Assembly: GCF_018531195.1 (NCBI RefSeq)
Contig: NZ_JAHDYS010000008.1
Coordinates: 124,001-188,000 of the forward strand
DNA from: Pelotalea chapellei
Lineage (GTDB): Bacteria > Desulfobacterota > Desulfuromonadia > Geobacterales > Pseudopelobacteraceae
Length of the DNA stretch: 64,000 nt
Direction of reading: 5' to 3'
How positions within the stretch are numbered: the first letter of the stretch is position 1; each line of letters begins with the position of its first letter. A model generated the notes under the pieces. It saw only the letters and a list, made by a program, of their open reading frames with translations, did no database searches and had not been told where the DNA came from. This document shows, piece by piece, positions 19,052-29,200 of this stretch. The position numbers and the translations under genes were made by a program.

Positions 19052-19432
19052 ATGTCCAGAAAAGCAATTGTTGCTGAAAACGCAGTGGCAGTTGGCCCAT
19101 ATTCCCATGCAGTGGAAGCGGGGGATGTGATCTACTTATCCGGCCAGACTCCGATTGATTCAATATCTGGTAAGCTCGTTACCGGAGATGTTTCTGCTCA
19201 GGCTGAGCAATGTTTCAAAAATTTGTTCGCAGTTTTAAAGGCGGCGGGGCTTGATGAGAGCAACGTCATGAAGGTAAATGTCTTCCTTGTTGATATGAAC
19301 GATTTTGCCGCGATGAATACAGTTTACAAGAAGCAATTCAGTCAGCCATTTCCTGCACGTACGACCATAGGCGTTGCATCGCTACCGCTTGGAGCAAAAA
19401 TTGAAATCGAAATGATAGCTCGCAGGGGTTAA
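19052..19432 (+). CDS. ridA: RidA family enamine/imine deaminase
   Basis: A 126-residue protein of the YjgF/UK114/RidA family, which hydrolyses reactive enamines and imines such as 2-aminoacrylate made by PLP enzymes. The catalytic arginine lies in PARTTIGVASLPLGAKIEIE, and the C-terminal IEIEMIA is the family hallmark. Length is exactly typical and it would form a trimer. A GGAGTGAAAGGAA sequence precedes the ATG. A dehydrogenase gene follows 51 bases downstream, which may make a small metabolic unit. Confidence 0.93.
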   Translation: MSRKAIVAENAVAVGPYSHAVEAGDVIYLSGQTPIDSISGKLVTGDVSAQAEQCFKNLFAVLKAAGLDESNVMKVNVFLVDMNDFAAMNTVYKKQFSQPFPARTTIGVASLPLGAKIEIEMIARRG

Positions 19433-19483
19433 CGAGAAAACATCCAGAATGGTCTTTTCCAGATTGAAACCAAGGAGTCTCCC

Positions 19484-20455
19484 ATGAAAATCGTAATCCT
19501 CGACGGCTACACCATCAACCCCGGCGACAACCCCTGGGACCCGTTGACTTCACAGGGAGAAGTGGTGATATACGACCGCACCCCGTCCGAACTGAAGATC
19601 GATCGGGCCGCTGATGCCGACATCATCCTGACCAGCAAGGTCAAGCTCGACGCTGCTACCATTGCCGCTCTGCCGAAGCTTAAATACATCTCCATGCTGG
19701 CCACCGGCTATAACAACGTGGATATTGCCGCCGCCGGAGCGCGGGGCATTCCGGTGGCCAATGTGCCGGCCTATTCTACCGAATCTGTGGCCCAGACCGC
19801 CTTTTCCCTGCTTCTGGAACTGGCAACCGGAGCCGGGATGCATGACCAGGCCGTGAAGGCAGGGGAGTGGTGTCGCAATCAGGATCATTCCTTTTGGAAA
19901 AAGCCAATTGTCGAGTTGGACGGACTGACCCTGGGGATCGTGGGCTATGGTACCATCGGCCGGGCCACAGCCCGTATCGGGGCGGCCTTCGGCATGCGCA
20001 TCATTGCCCATGCCCCACGTATCCCGGCTGATCCCGGTCCGACGCCGGTCAGTTTCGTGCCCCTCGACGAACTTTTCAAAACCGCGGACGTGGTGTCGCT
20101 CAATTGCCCGCAGACCGCTGACAACGCCGGTTTCGTCAATAGTCGTACTCTCGGGCTGATGAAGCCGAGCGCATTTCTGCTCAACCTGGCTCGGGGCGGG
20201 CTGGTGAACGAGGCCGATCTGGCGGCGGCCCTGCGTGCGGGCACCATTGCCGGTGCCGGCCTGGATGTTGTGGCCGTGGAACCGATGCTGCCGGACAATC
20301 CGCTTCTGACCGCTTCCAATTGTGTGATCACCCCCCATATTGCCTGGGCCTCTCTGGCGGCCCGCAAGCGGCTGATGCAGATTGTCGCCGCCAACATGGC
20401 ATCTTTTATCAAGGGTGATCCGATCAACGTGGTGAACGGCCAGTATTTGAGATGA
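19484..20455 (+). CDS. D-2-hydroxyacid dehydrogenase (hydroxypyruvate/glycerate dehydrogenase type)
   Basis: A 323-residue NAD-dependent enzyme reducing a 2-oxoacid to the D-2-hydroxyacid. The Rossmann dinucleotide motif is GIVGYGTIGRATARIG. The catalytic triad is visible as Arg in LARGGLVNEADL, Glu in VVAVEPML and His in VITPHIAW. The arrangement is closest to glycerate/hydroxypyruvate reductases; lactate or other 2-ketoacids remain possible. It follows ridA and precedes dnaB by about 125 bases. Confidence 0.88.
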   Translation: MKIVILDGYTINPGDNPWDPLTSQGEVVIYDRTPSELKIDRAADADIILTSKVKLDAATIAALPKLKYISMLATGYNNVDIAAAGARGIPVANVPAYSTESVAQTAFSLLLELATGAGMHDQAVKAGEWCRNQDHSFWKKPIVELDGLTLGIVGYGTIGRATARIGAAFGMRIIAHAPRIPADPGPTPVSFVPLDELFKTADVVSLNCPQTADNAGFVNSRTLGLMKPSAFLLNLARGGLVNEADLAAALRAGTIAGAGLDVVAVEPMLPDNPLLTASNCVITPHIAWASLAARKRLMQIVAANMASFIKGDPINVVNGQYLR

Positions 20456-20580
20456 ATTCTGTCAGAGTCGGCCCTGCACCAGAAAAAATGAAGCACGAGA
20501 ATATTGAATGGGTTATAGTTGGGTCGTTCGTTTTAGGTGTAAAACTTTGAATCGCAGCATACAGGAGTAAGAAAGTAATT

Positions 20581-21960
20581 ATGAGCAGCCCTGATTTGAG
20601 AAAACTCCCCCCCCAGAGCCTGGAGGCCGAAATGTCCATTCTGGGAGGCATTCTGATTGATAACGATGCAATCAACCGCGTGCTGGAGGTGTTGACCTCT
20701 GAGGACTTTTATCGTGAGAGCCACCGCAAGATCTTCCTGGCCATGATGGCACTCTCCGACCTGCGTGAACCGTGTGACCTGATCACCTTGAGTTCCATGC
20801 TTAAAAAGCAGGGGGAGCTGGAGGAGGTTGGCGGTGCAGCTTATCTGGCCACTCTCGTGGACTATGTCCCTACAGCGGCAAACGTTTCCTACTACTGCAA
20901 GATCGTCAAAGAAAAGTCCACCAACCGCCGCCTGATCAGCGTTGCCACAGATATAGTCACCCGTGGCTATGACGAGCAGGCTGATGTCAACGAACTGCTG
21001 GATGTGGCCCAGAAGCACATCTACGAGATATCCGAGAACAAGCTGCGCCCCCAGTATGTGATGGTTAAGGACATCATCAAGGACACCTTCAAAATTCTGC
21101 AGACCCTGCACTCCAAAAAGGAGCTGGTTACCGGTACCCCTACCGGCTATGTGGACCTGGACCTGATGACAGCCGGTTTCCAGCCGGGCGACCTGATCAT
21201 CATCGCAGCCCGTCCTTCCATGGGCAAGACCACCCTGGCCTTGAACATCGCTGAATATGCCAGTGCGGATCCTCGCAACAAGAACCGGGTGCCGTCCGTG
21301 GTATTCTCTCTGGAGATGGGCAAGGAGCAGCTGGTCATGCGTCTGTTCGCTTCCATCGCCAGGATCGATTTCGGCAAGATGCGCACCGGCCATTTCCAGG
21401 ATTCCGACTGGCCGCGCCTGACCAGGGCTGCCGGCATACTGCACGATTCCAAGATTTTCATTGATGATACTCCGGCCATCACGGTGCTGGAACTCCGCTC
21501 CAAGGCGCGCCGCCTGAAGAGCGAGCATGACCTTGGCATGATCATTGTCGACTACCTGCAGCTGATGCGGGGAGGAGCCAACACGGAATCGCGTCAGCAG
21601 GAGATCTCCGATATTTCCCGGTCCCTCAAGGCCCTGGCCAAGGAGCTCAATGTGCCGGTGATTGCCCTTTCCCAGCTCAACCGCGAACTGGAAAAACGGG
21701 CAGACAAGCGCCCCATGATGAGTGACCTTCGTGAGTCGGGCGCCATCGAGCAGGATGCGGACGTGATCATGTTCGTTTACCGCGAGGCTGTTTACTGCGA
21801 CAACTGCCGCAAACGTGACGGTTCCTGTACCCACGGTCATGAACGTAACGCCGAAGTCATCATCGGCAAGCAGAGGAACGGCGCACTGGGCACCGTCCCG
21901 CTGGCCTTCTTCGGCGAGCATACCCGCTTTGAGAACCTGAGCGAGCGCAACGACAGTTAA
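20581..21960 (+). CDS. dnaB: Replicative DNA helicase DnaB
   Basis: A 459-residue hexameric helicase that opens the replication fork and binds primase. The N-terminal helical domain (PQSLEAEMSILGGILID) is followed by a linker and the RecA-like ATPase with Walker A ARPSMGKTTLALNI, Walker B LGMIIVDYLQLM and the arginine-finger region near QRNGALGTVPLAF. Length is canonical and no intein is present. A long open frame on the opposite strand is a shadow. Confidence 0.97.
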   Translation: MSSPDLRKLPPQSLEAEMSILGGILIDNDAINRVLEVLTSEDFYRESHRKIFLAMMALSDLREPCDLITLSSMLKKQGELEEVGGAAYLATLVDYVPTAANVSYYCKIVKEKSTNRRLISVATDIVTRGYDEQADVNELLDVAQKHIYEISENKLRPQYVMVKDIIKDTFKILQTLHSKKELVTGTPTGYVDLDLMTAGFQPGDLIIIAARPSMGKTTLALNIAEYASADPRNKNRVPSVVFSLEMGKEQLVMRLFASIARIDFGKMRTGHFQDSDWPRLTRAAGILHDSKIFIDDTPAITVLELRSKARRLKSEHDLGMIIVDYLQLMRGGANTESRQQEISDISRSLKALAKELNVPVIALSQLNRELEKRADKRPMMSDLRESGAIEQDADVIMFVYREAVYCDNCRKRDGSCTHGHERNAEVIIGKQRNGALGTVPLAFFGEHTRFENLSERNDS

Positions 21961-22110
21961 GGCGGGGACCAGGGACAAAGTTCCCCTCCCTTGATGGGAG
22001 GGGCTAGGGGAGGGTGAAGCAGACAGCAGCGGTAAGATGGGTGTCATCTTGGAGAAAAACCACCCCTCTCCCCGACCCTCTCCCACTGAGTGGAGAGGGA
22101 GCCTTGACCT
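21961..22110. repeat. REP-like GC-rich inverted repeat
   Basis: Two modules face each other in the gap between dnaB and the PilB-like gene: 21984-22015 (a CCCCTCCC hairpin followed by GGGGAGGGTG) and about 22061-22100, which is its inverted copy with small differences. Similar CCCTCTCC...GGAGAGGG modules lie inside the elements at 24953 and 46353. No coding potential. Confidence 0.6.
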
Positions 22111-22147
22111 AAGCGCATCTCCACTGACTAATTAAGGGAGGACGTAC

Positions 22148-23800
22148 ATGTCAGAACCGGTAAAAAAAGGGAGTCTGGGAGAGATCCTGTCCGCCTCCCA
22201 GATCATCAGCGAAGCCGATGTGCAGGCGGCACTCGAGATGCAGAAGCGCACCGGCTGCCGGATTGGCGAGGCGCTGGTGAACCTGGGGATTGTTACCCAG
22301 GAGGATATTGACTGGGCGCTTTCCAATCAGCTGGATTTGCCCTACATCCGCCTCAAGAAGGAGATGATCGATCCTGCGGCCATCGCCCTGATTCCGGGCA
22401 ATCTGGCGAGAACCTATAATTTCATCCCCCTGATAGCGGCAGGTGGAGAGCTCAGTATTGCCATCGCAGACCCGCTTAATCGCGCTGCAACCGAGGCAAT
22501 CGAGCGGTTGACCGGATTAAGCGTTAATCTTTCCGTAGCGCTGATCCGCGAAATTCGCGAAATGATCGACGCCTGGTATGGTGCAGCCAGCCGTGATCAG
22601 ATGGGTTTCGAATCCCCCGCTTTTTCTCCTGCCGTACTCGAGATCATCAATGCCGATATCGGCGGGGGCAAGTTGCTGGACTACCTGCTGGTGTTTATTC
22701 TGCGGAACCGGCTTTCCTCACTGTCGCTGCACCCATCCACTGAACAGGTAACGGTGAGTGGCCGAAAGGAGGGCGTTGTCAGCCAGATCGGCACTCTGCT
22801 GCTTAATCATTACCCTGAATTCATCCGGCGCCTGCGAAAAACTGCCTCAATTGCTGCAACCGGTGAAGCGGCTTCTGGTGGAACAATTTCTCTGACGGTT
22901 AAAAACCGGACCGTCACTTTTCAAGTCGCATTACTGCAAGGATACGGCGGTGATTATGTCACTCTGAAACACCAGATCGCCCCGGCGGTCCCTGCACGGT
23001 TGGACGATCTTGAAGTTCCAGGTGAGCAAAAGGAATCGGTTGCACAGATTTTCAGGGCGGACAGGGGTATTACCTTCTTTGCTTCAGGAATCATCCAGGA
23101 GCGCTGTCAGCTGATGGACCTGGTGCTGGAGGAGAGTAGTATCGCCGGAAAAAACGTGATCATCCTCGGCGATGGTCCCGGCAGAAGAGGCGGGAACTTC
23201 CCGCGGATTCCGCTACCAGAGTCCGATACCGACCGTGCCCGTCTGATCATGGATGTTCTTGACCATGACCCGGATGTCCTGGTGATCGAAGATGTTGCCG
23301 GCGGGTTGCCGTTCACCGCAGCCTGTCGCGCTGCCATGCGAGGCAAGCTGGTGTTGGCAGGGCTTGCCATTAGTAGCACCGCTGCGGTTCTGCGGTATCT
23401 GCTGCACAGCAGGCAGCAGAATCATTTTCTGCCGACTTTTGTGAACGGTGTGATATCCGTGAAAAGTCTGCAGATGCTTTGTCGTTCCTGCAAGAGAGAA
23501 TATGTGCCACCACGCGAACAGCTGGCCGCCATGCAGCTGGAGCAAGTTCCGCCTGTATTTTATCATCCTGCGGGATGCGAAGTCTGCGGCGCCAGCGGAT
23601 TCAGCGAACGTCGCTTTCTGCTGGATTCGTTCGTGTTTGATGAAGATTTCCGCAACGCCTTCAATCAGGCTGCCGATGTGCCCTCCCTGGAACTCTATCT
23701 CGGCTCCAGGGGATACCATGGCAGTTACAGTGAGGCCTTGCGGCTGCTGACAGCAGGAGAGGTTTCGCCGGAGGAATTTATCGCTTCAGTTATGATGTAA
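22148..23800 (+). CDS. Degenerate PilB/GspE-family protein lacking a Walker A motif
   Basis: A 550-residue protein with an N-terminal MshEN domain (residues ~8-140; GSLGEILSASQIISEADVQ, RIGEALVNLGIVTQEDIDWAL), the site that binds cyclic di-GMP in MshE/PilB relatives. The C-terminal part aligns with type II/IV secretion ATPases, but the P-loop position (residues ~308-322) reads ITFFASGIIQERCQ in place of GPTGSGKTTT. A Walker B-like DPDVLVIED (374-382) and two zinc-binding CxxC pairs (445/448, 477/480) remain. It is therefore probably a catalytically dead paralogue with a regulatory or structural role in pili. pilT follows 84 bases downstream. The reading frame is intact, arguing against a decaying gene. 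Confidence 0.8.
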   Translation: MSEPVKKGSLGEILSASQIISEADVQAALEMQKRTGCRIGEALVNLGIVTQEDIDWALSNQLDLPYIRLKKEMIDPAAIALIPGNLARTYNFIPLIAAGGELSIAIADPLNRAATEAIERLTGLSVNLSVALIREIREMIDAWYGAASRDQMGFESPAFSPAVLEIINADIGGGKLLDYLLVFILRNRLSSLSLHPSTEQVTVSGRKEGVVSQIGTLLLNHYPEFIRRLRKTASIAATGEAASGGTISLTVKNRTVTFQVALLQGYGGDYVTLKHQIAPAVPARLDDLEVPGEQKESVAQIFRADRGITFFASGIIQERCQLMDLVLEESSIAGKNVIILGDGPGRRGGNFPRIPLPESDTDRARLIMDVLDHDPDVLVIEDVAGGLPFTAACRAAMRGKLVLAGLAISSTAAVLRYLLHSRQQNHFLPTFVNGVISVKSLQMLCRSCKREYVPPREQLAAMQLEQVPPVFYHPAGCEVCGASGFSERRFLLDSFVFDEDFRNAFNQAADVPSLELYLGSRGYHGSYSEALRLLTAGEVSPEEFIASVMM

Positions 23801-23884
23801 TCTCTTGCAGTCGGCGAAGGGGACCCGATTTCAGTGCTCCCCTCTATGTTTAGTTGGATTAACAAGTACCCCTGGAGTAGAGCC

Positions 23885-24952
23885 ATGGCACGCATTGACG
23901 CACTATTCAAGATGATGAAAGAGCAGGGAGCCTCGGACCTGCACCTCTCTACCGGCAATCCGCCGATCTTCCGCCTGCACGGCGAGATGGTTCGGCTGCA
24001 GTTTAAGACCCTCGGCAATGACGAGCTCAAGGCGATCCTGTTCGAGATTCTCAACGAGAAGCAGAAGGCACACTTCGAGGAGACCAAGGATCTGGACTTC
24101 GCCTATGCAGTGGAAGGGCTGGCCCGTTTCCGCGGCAACATCCTCATGCAGCACCGTGGAATTGCCGCCGTGTTCCGCATCATCCCCTCCAAGATCCTGT
24201 CGGCTGATGACCTAGGGCTGCCTGAAGGGGTGAGGCGCATGACCAATTTCAAAAAGGGACTGGTGCTGGTGACCGGGCCGACCGGCTCGGGCAAGTCCAC
24301 CACCCTGGCGGGAATGATCGACCTGATCAACGCCACCCGCAAAGAACATATCCTGACCCTGGAAGACCCGCTGGAGTTCATCCACGAGAACAAGGAGTCG
24401 CTGATCAACCAGCGTCAGATCGGCGAGCACACCGAGAGTTTTTCATCGGCCCTGCGGGCGGCACTGCGTGAGGATCCGGATATCATCCTGGTTGGCGAAA
24501 TGCGCGACCTCGTGACCATTCAGCTGGCCATGAGCGCCGCTGAAACCGGCCACCTCGTCTTCGGTACTTTGCACACAAATACAGCCGCCAAGACCATTGA
24601 CCGCATCATCGACGTTTTTCCCACCGACCAGCAGGAACAGGTGCGGGCCATGCTGTCCGAATCGCTGAAAGGGGTAGTCTGCCAGCAACTGCTGAAGACG
24701 GCCGACGGCAAGGGGCGGGTTGCTGCCCTGGAGATCATGCTGGGCACCCCGGCCATCGCCAACCTTATCCGCGAAGCAAAGACCTTCCAGATCCCCTCCA
24801 TCATTCAGACTGCCAAGAAAGACGGCATGCAGCTGATGGATCAGCACCTGCTGGATCTGCTCAAGACCAAGCGAATCAATCCGGAAGAGGCTTATCGGTG
24901 TGCCATAGATAAGAAACAGTTCGAACAGTATCTGCCGGCAGCGGCGGGGTAG
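23885..24952 (+). CDS. pilT: Type IV pilus retraction ATPase PilT
   Basis: A 355-residue hexameric ATPase that disassembles pili for twitching. It has the PAS-like N-domain, Walker A GPTGSGKST, the Asp-box region (TLEDPLEF), Walker B DPDIILVGEMRD and the conserved AIRNLIRE-type C-terminal element seen here as AIANLIREAK, which is the retraction hallmark. The start at 23885 has GGAG 7 bases upstream and gives the family's usual MARIDALFKMM N-terminus. It lies just after the degenerate PilB-like gene. Confidence 0.95.
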   Translation: MARIDALFKMMKEQGASDLHLSTGNPPIFRLHGEMVRLQFKTLGNDELKAILFEILNEKQKAHFEETKDLDFAYAVEGLARFRGNILMQHRGIAAVFRIIPSKILSADDLGLPEGVRRMTNFKKGLVLVTGPTGSGKSTTLAGMIDLINATRKEHILTLEDPLEFIHENKESLINQRQIGEHTESFSSALRAALREDPDIILVGEMRDLVTIQLAMSAAETGHLVFGTLHTNTAAKTIDRIIDVFPTDQQEQVRAMLSESLKGVVCQQLLKTADGKGRVAALEIMLGTPAIANLIREAKTFQIPSIIQTAKKDGMQLMDQHLLDLLKTKRINPEEAYRCAIDKKQFEQYLPAAAG

Positions 24953-25158
24953 AGGTTGCTGAAAAACAGCCATCTCGCCGCCGTCCTCGTCAGCCACCTT
25001 GTGCGACGTAGCGCTGGCCCCCTCCCTATCCCTCCCCCACAATGGGGGGAGGGCATTCTGTTCCCTCTCCCTTTATGGGAGAGGGTGGCCAAAGGCCGGG
25101 TGAGGGCCTCCGCGGGGCTTCCTGCGGGTGCGACGATCTGACTATTTTTGAGTAACCT
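24953..25158. repeat. MITE-like intergenic element, copy 1
   Basis: A 206 bp element starting one base after the pilT stop. Its ends are inverted repeats (AGGTTGCTGAAAAACAG at 24953 and the complement of TATTTTTGAGTAACCT at 25158). Inside are CCCTCCCC...GGGGAGGG palindromes. A second copy with the same ends lies at 46353-46551, so it is a mobile or formerly mobile non-coding element, too short to encode a transposase. Confidence 0.75.
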
Positions 25159-25202
25159 GTTCAGAACAAACCGGGTCGCCACACAAAAAAGAGGATCTCT
25201 AT

Positions 25203-25682
25203 ATGAACTTCAACCATTTTGACGAAGCAGGCAATGCGGTGATGGTGGATGTCTCGGCCAAGCAGAAAACCATGAGAACTGCCATTGCCGAGGCGCTCGT
25301 GCAGATGTCGCCTGAACTGTTGGCCGCCATTCAGAGCGGTGGCGTGGCCAAGGGAGACGTGCTGGGCGTGGCTCGTCTGGCCGGCATCCAGGCTGCCAAG
25401 AAGACTTGGGAGCTGATCCCCCTGTCCCATCCCCTGGCGCTGCATGCCATTTCGGTTGATTTCGAACTTAACCAACCGGCCGGGCAGGTGGCCGTGAAGT
25501 GCACGGTGCGGGCGTTCGAACGCACCGGCGTGGAGATGGAGGCCATGACCGGCGCCAGCCTGGCGGCCCTGACCATCTACGACATGTGCAAGGGGGCTGA
25601 CAAGTCCATCAGCATCGGTGTAATCCGCCTGGTGTATAAGGAAGGCGGCAAGAGCGGCGTCTATCGACGGGAGGCACCATGA
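25203..25682 (+). CDS. moaC: Cyclic pyranopterin monophosphate synthase MoaC
   Basis: A 159-residue enzyme that, with MoaA, converts GTP-derived 3',8-cyclo-dihydro-GTP to cyclic pyranopterin monophosphate in molybdenum cofactor synthesis. Conserved features are MVDVSAKQKTMRTAIA, the KKTWELIPLSHPL motif and the C-terminal ALTIYDMCKGADKSISI stretch with catalytic lysine and aspartate. Length is canonical. The gene overlaps mogA by four bases. Confidence 0.96.
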   Translation: MNFNHFDEAGNAVMVDVSAKQKTMRTAIAEALVQMSPELLAAIQSGGVAKGDVLGVARLAGIQAAKKTWELIPLSHPLALHAISVDFELNQPAGQVAVKCTVRAFERTGVEMEAMTGASLAALTIYDMCKGADKSISIGVIRLVYKEGGKSGVYRREAP

Positions 25683-26200
25683 CAGATATGATCAGGGTGG
25701 CCATACTGACTCTTTCGGATAAGGGATCGCGGGGTGAACGGGTGGACCAGAGCGGTCCGGCCCTTTCCGCCTGGCTGGCTGAACGGGGAGCACAGACGGT
25801 GCATGCACAGATCATCCCTGACGAGCACGACCAGATCGTCGCTGTATTGACGGAATGGGCCGATGCGGATCTGGCGGATCTGATCCTGACCACCGGCGGT
25901 ACCGGCGTCTCTCCCCGTGATGTCACCCCCGAAGCGACCATGCAGGTAACCCAACGCCTGATACCCGGCATCGGGGAACTCATGCGCCTGAAGAGTCTGG
26001 AAAAAACCCCCATGGCATCCCTGTCACGAGCAGTTGCGGGTATTCGTGGCCAGTCGTTGATCATCAATCTGCCGGGAAGCCCCAAAGGTGCCGTGGAAAA
26101 TCTGGCAGCGGTCTGGCAGGTGATCGGCCATGCGGTGGAAAAGATCCGTGGCGGCCAAGAGGACTGCGGGGACAGGTTCACCAATCCGACGTGCCCCTGA
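25679..26200 (+). CDS. mogA: Molybdopterin adenylyltransferase MogA/MoaB family
   Basis: A 173-residue protein of the MoCF-biosynthesis fold. It adenylylates molybdopterin before molybdate insertion. The signature TTGGTGVSPRDVTPEA and the LIINLPGSPKGAVENL motif are clear. Its ATG overlaps the moaC stop (ATGA), so translation is coupled and both serve the same pathway. MogA is preferred over MoaB from the extended SRAVAGI region, but the two are close. Confidence 0.9.
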   Translation: MTDMIRVAILTLSDKGSRGERVDQSGPALSAWLAERGAQTVHAQIIPDEHDQIVAVLTEWADADLADLILTTGGTGVSPRDVTPEATMQVTQRLIPGIGELMRLKSLEKTPMASLSRAVAGIRGQSLIINLPGSPKGAVENLAAVWQVIGHAVEKIRGGQEDCGDRFTNPTCP

Positions 26201-26257
26201 TAGCAAATTGTCACGTGCAAGATCCATGGTTACAATTCCGTGGGGGGATGCAGGCGC

Positions 26258-29200
26258 ATGAGTGACACCAAACAGAAAACCACAAAATTAAAGCCATTCT
26301 TCCGTATTCTGATCGCTCTGCTTCTTGTCGGCGGTCTCACTTTCATCGCCCTTGCGGTGTACCTCTCTACTCCCCATGCAGCTTCCCAGGTGTCCCGCCT
26401 GTTGACCACATCGCTCCACCAGACGGTTCTGGTATCGCATCTTGAACTGACCGGCACCACTCTTCGACTCGAAAAAATTTCCGTCGACAGCCCCGGTTTT
26501 TCGGGCCATCTGGCAGCGGCAGATGCGATTGCCATACAGCCGCAATGGCGCAGCCTCGTGACTGGCAGGCGCTACTTCCGGCTGATTGAAATCGATGGAC
26601 TCAAGCTTGATATCCGCAAGAATAGCAAGGGTGTATGGAACTTTTCGGAGTTGCAGCGTTCGATGGCTAGCGGCAAGCCGTCGGGCGCCGAGCTCTATAT
26701 CCGGCAGCTGGTGGTAAAGAACGGAAAAATCTCGATCAACGATCAGGCCATGCAGAATATCAACCTGCAGCTGCATAATGTTTCCAGCAAGGGAACAGCA
26801 GATGCGGATGTGCAGTTGGTCTTCGAGGATGCGGTTAAAAATCGCTATACCATTGCCGGCCGTGCCCGGGGAGGAAGCCAGCCGGCTCTTGACCTGACTC
26901 TGTCGGCACCGACTTTTTCCGTGAATGGTGTGGCCGCTATGCTTGGCCTGAAAAAGCCGCCCCTTTATGGGGAAGAACCCGGGGTGCTCAAGGCTACGGC
27001 TGTCATGCAGGGAAAACTGGTGCAGACTTCGCTTCTGTATCAATTCAAGGGTATGCGGCTGATAGCTGGAAGCGCGCCCCTGGGCGGCGCATTGAGTGCC
27101 AGTGCCGGCTATGATTCGGGAAAGGACGAGGTGCGGCTGGAGGCAGCGACCCTGTCTGTCAATGATCTGATCAAGCTGCATGCCTCGGGCAGAGCGTCCT
27201 CGCTTCGAACGGAACGGAAGTTTGCCGGAGAACTTTCCGCAGGGGAGGTCGATCTGGCCAGAGTGACTGGACTGCTGCCGGAGGGAGAACGCCGCACAAC
27301 AATTCTGACAGGCAGGCTCGCTAGCACTGTTCTAAAAGTTTCGGGTGACGCAGCACGGGGAATCACCTCCGCCTCGGGTTCCCTCTCCCTTATGGACGGC
27401 CTGCTGAAGCGTAATGGCAGGACCTACGTCAGCGGAGTCGAGGGGACACTGCGTCTGGCTGCAGCAGATAAGGATATCCGGCTGGCAGGTAGGCTCCATT
27501 CAGGGAAAGCCTCTGCAGAGTCCCTGCTGCAGGATCTAGATACCTCCTTCAGTATGGCGCTCTCCTCAAAAATGAAGCCGTTGGCGGCAGAGGTCAGTCC
27601 TCTTTCCGGTAGAGCCATGGGAATACCGTTCACGGGACAATTTTCCTTCAGGAAAGAGGCGCCTGAGCCCTTCAAGGTCACACTGAATGTCCCCCGGACA
27701 CCGCTGCAATTGCTGCGTCCGTTTCTGAAACAGTACAATCTGGAGCCAGACTCCGGGACCGCCTCCATATCACTTCGCGCCGCAGGGCAGGGGGCACGGG
27801 ACCTTCATGGAGCAGGACGGGTTGAACTCGTGTCTGTCCAGGGACATCAGGAGAAAAAGGTTTTTGCACTGAAAAACGGTGTCACGGATTTCAGCCTGGG
27901 GCTGATAAAAGGCAAGCTGGAGTTGTCAGGCAATGCCAGATTTTCTGGTGTTGCTTTTGGTGGCAAGGGGGGAGATGCCGCCTTTGCATACCGTCTGGTG
28001 GACGACAGGCTGGCTCTTTCCGGGAGTACCTTTCAGGTGGAAGGAGTAACCGGCTCTATCGAACGATTGTCGGCAGTGATTCCTCGTAAGGACGCTGGAG
28101 AGATAACCCGCCTCCCGCTGGTGCTCGAACTGGCCGGTGGCAAATTCAGGCGTGATCAGCTGGCGATAAATGGCGTTTCGGCCACAATGGATGGTGCCTT
28201 TATAGCGAACGGCGGGGACAAATGGCTGGAGGGGAATGCATCACTGGGTTTTGCGGATGCCACCTGGCAGGGAAAGCCGCTGGCCGCGTCTGCTGCCCGT
28301 CTGACATTTGCCCGTTCAGGCGCCAGTGGCGACCTTAGCGGGACAGTACTGGGAGGACCGCTGGCAGGCAAATTCGCCTTCAATCCCTTTGCCCCCGGCG
28401 CTGGATCAACTTTTCAGGTGGGGATACAGCAGGCACAATTGACCCAGGCAGCCGGTATCGTTCCTGCCGCCTGGAAAGCTGTTCCAACGGGCGGCCTGGC
28501 GGATATTACCTGCAAAGGCTCCTATGCACCGGCAACCGGCCCGGATGCGCGTCTGGAAGTTCATGTAAAGAATGTTTCCATCAATAACAGCACAGGCAAG
28601 ACGCTGCTTTCCGATGGCGGGATCAATCTGCGTGGCGGTATCTCGGGTCAGAAAGTAACAGTCAATTCTGCTGTTGTCAGTGTCGGTGAAGCTGTGGCAG
28701 TTACCATTAAGGGAGCAATTGAGCAGGCTGCTTCTCCCGGAAGAACAGGGCGTCTTACCTTTGCGCTGCCGGTTACGCCGGTAAACGGCATGGTTGATCA
28801 AGTGGTTAACGTCATGCCTCGAATGATCCAGGAGGCAACTCTTACTGGTACGGTTGCAGGGGAGGGGGCTTTAGATCTGCAGGAGGGCAGGATGCTGCTG
28901 CAGGGAGCAGTGCGGCTGAAAGGTGTCGGGCTGGATACGCAACAATTGCGGCTGGCTGACCTCAGCGGCGAGATTCCGATCTCTCTGGATTTTTCGGGGA
29001 AGAACACCGGCCGCAGCTTTGACACCCTCAGCTTTACCCGCGAAAATTACCCCCGTCTGCTTACCCAGTTGCGCGGGAAATCGGGCGCAGCATCATCAGT
29101 CAGCATAGGAAGCCTGGCGGTTGGTCCCCAGGATCTGGGCAGTATCAAACTGCAGATGAGCGCCGGGAATGGCGTCACCAGGGTCGATCTCCTTAAGGCT

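Noticed and set aside
20533-22086. 517-codon open frame antisense to dnaB
   Set aside because: It lies almost entirely under dnaB, shows no family motif, and begins in a repeat region. It is a by-product of dnaB codon usage.
22590-22620. TTTCGAATCC resembling a tRNA T-loop
   Set aside because: It is inside the PilB-like coding sequence and no cloverleaf can be built around it.
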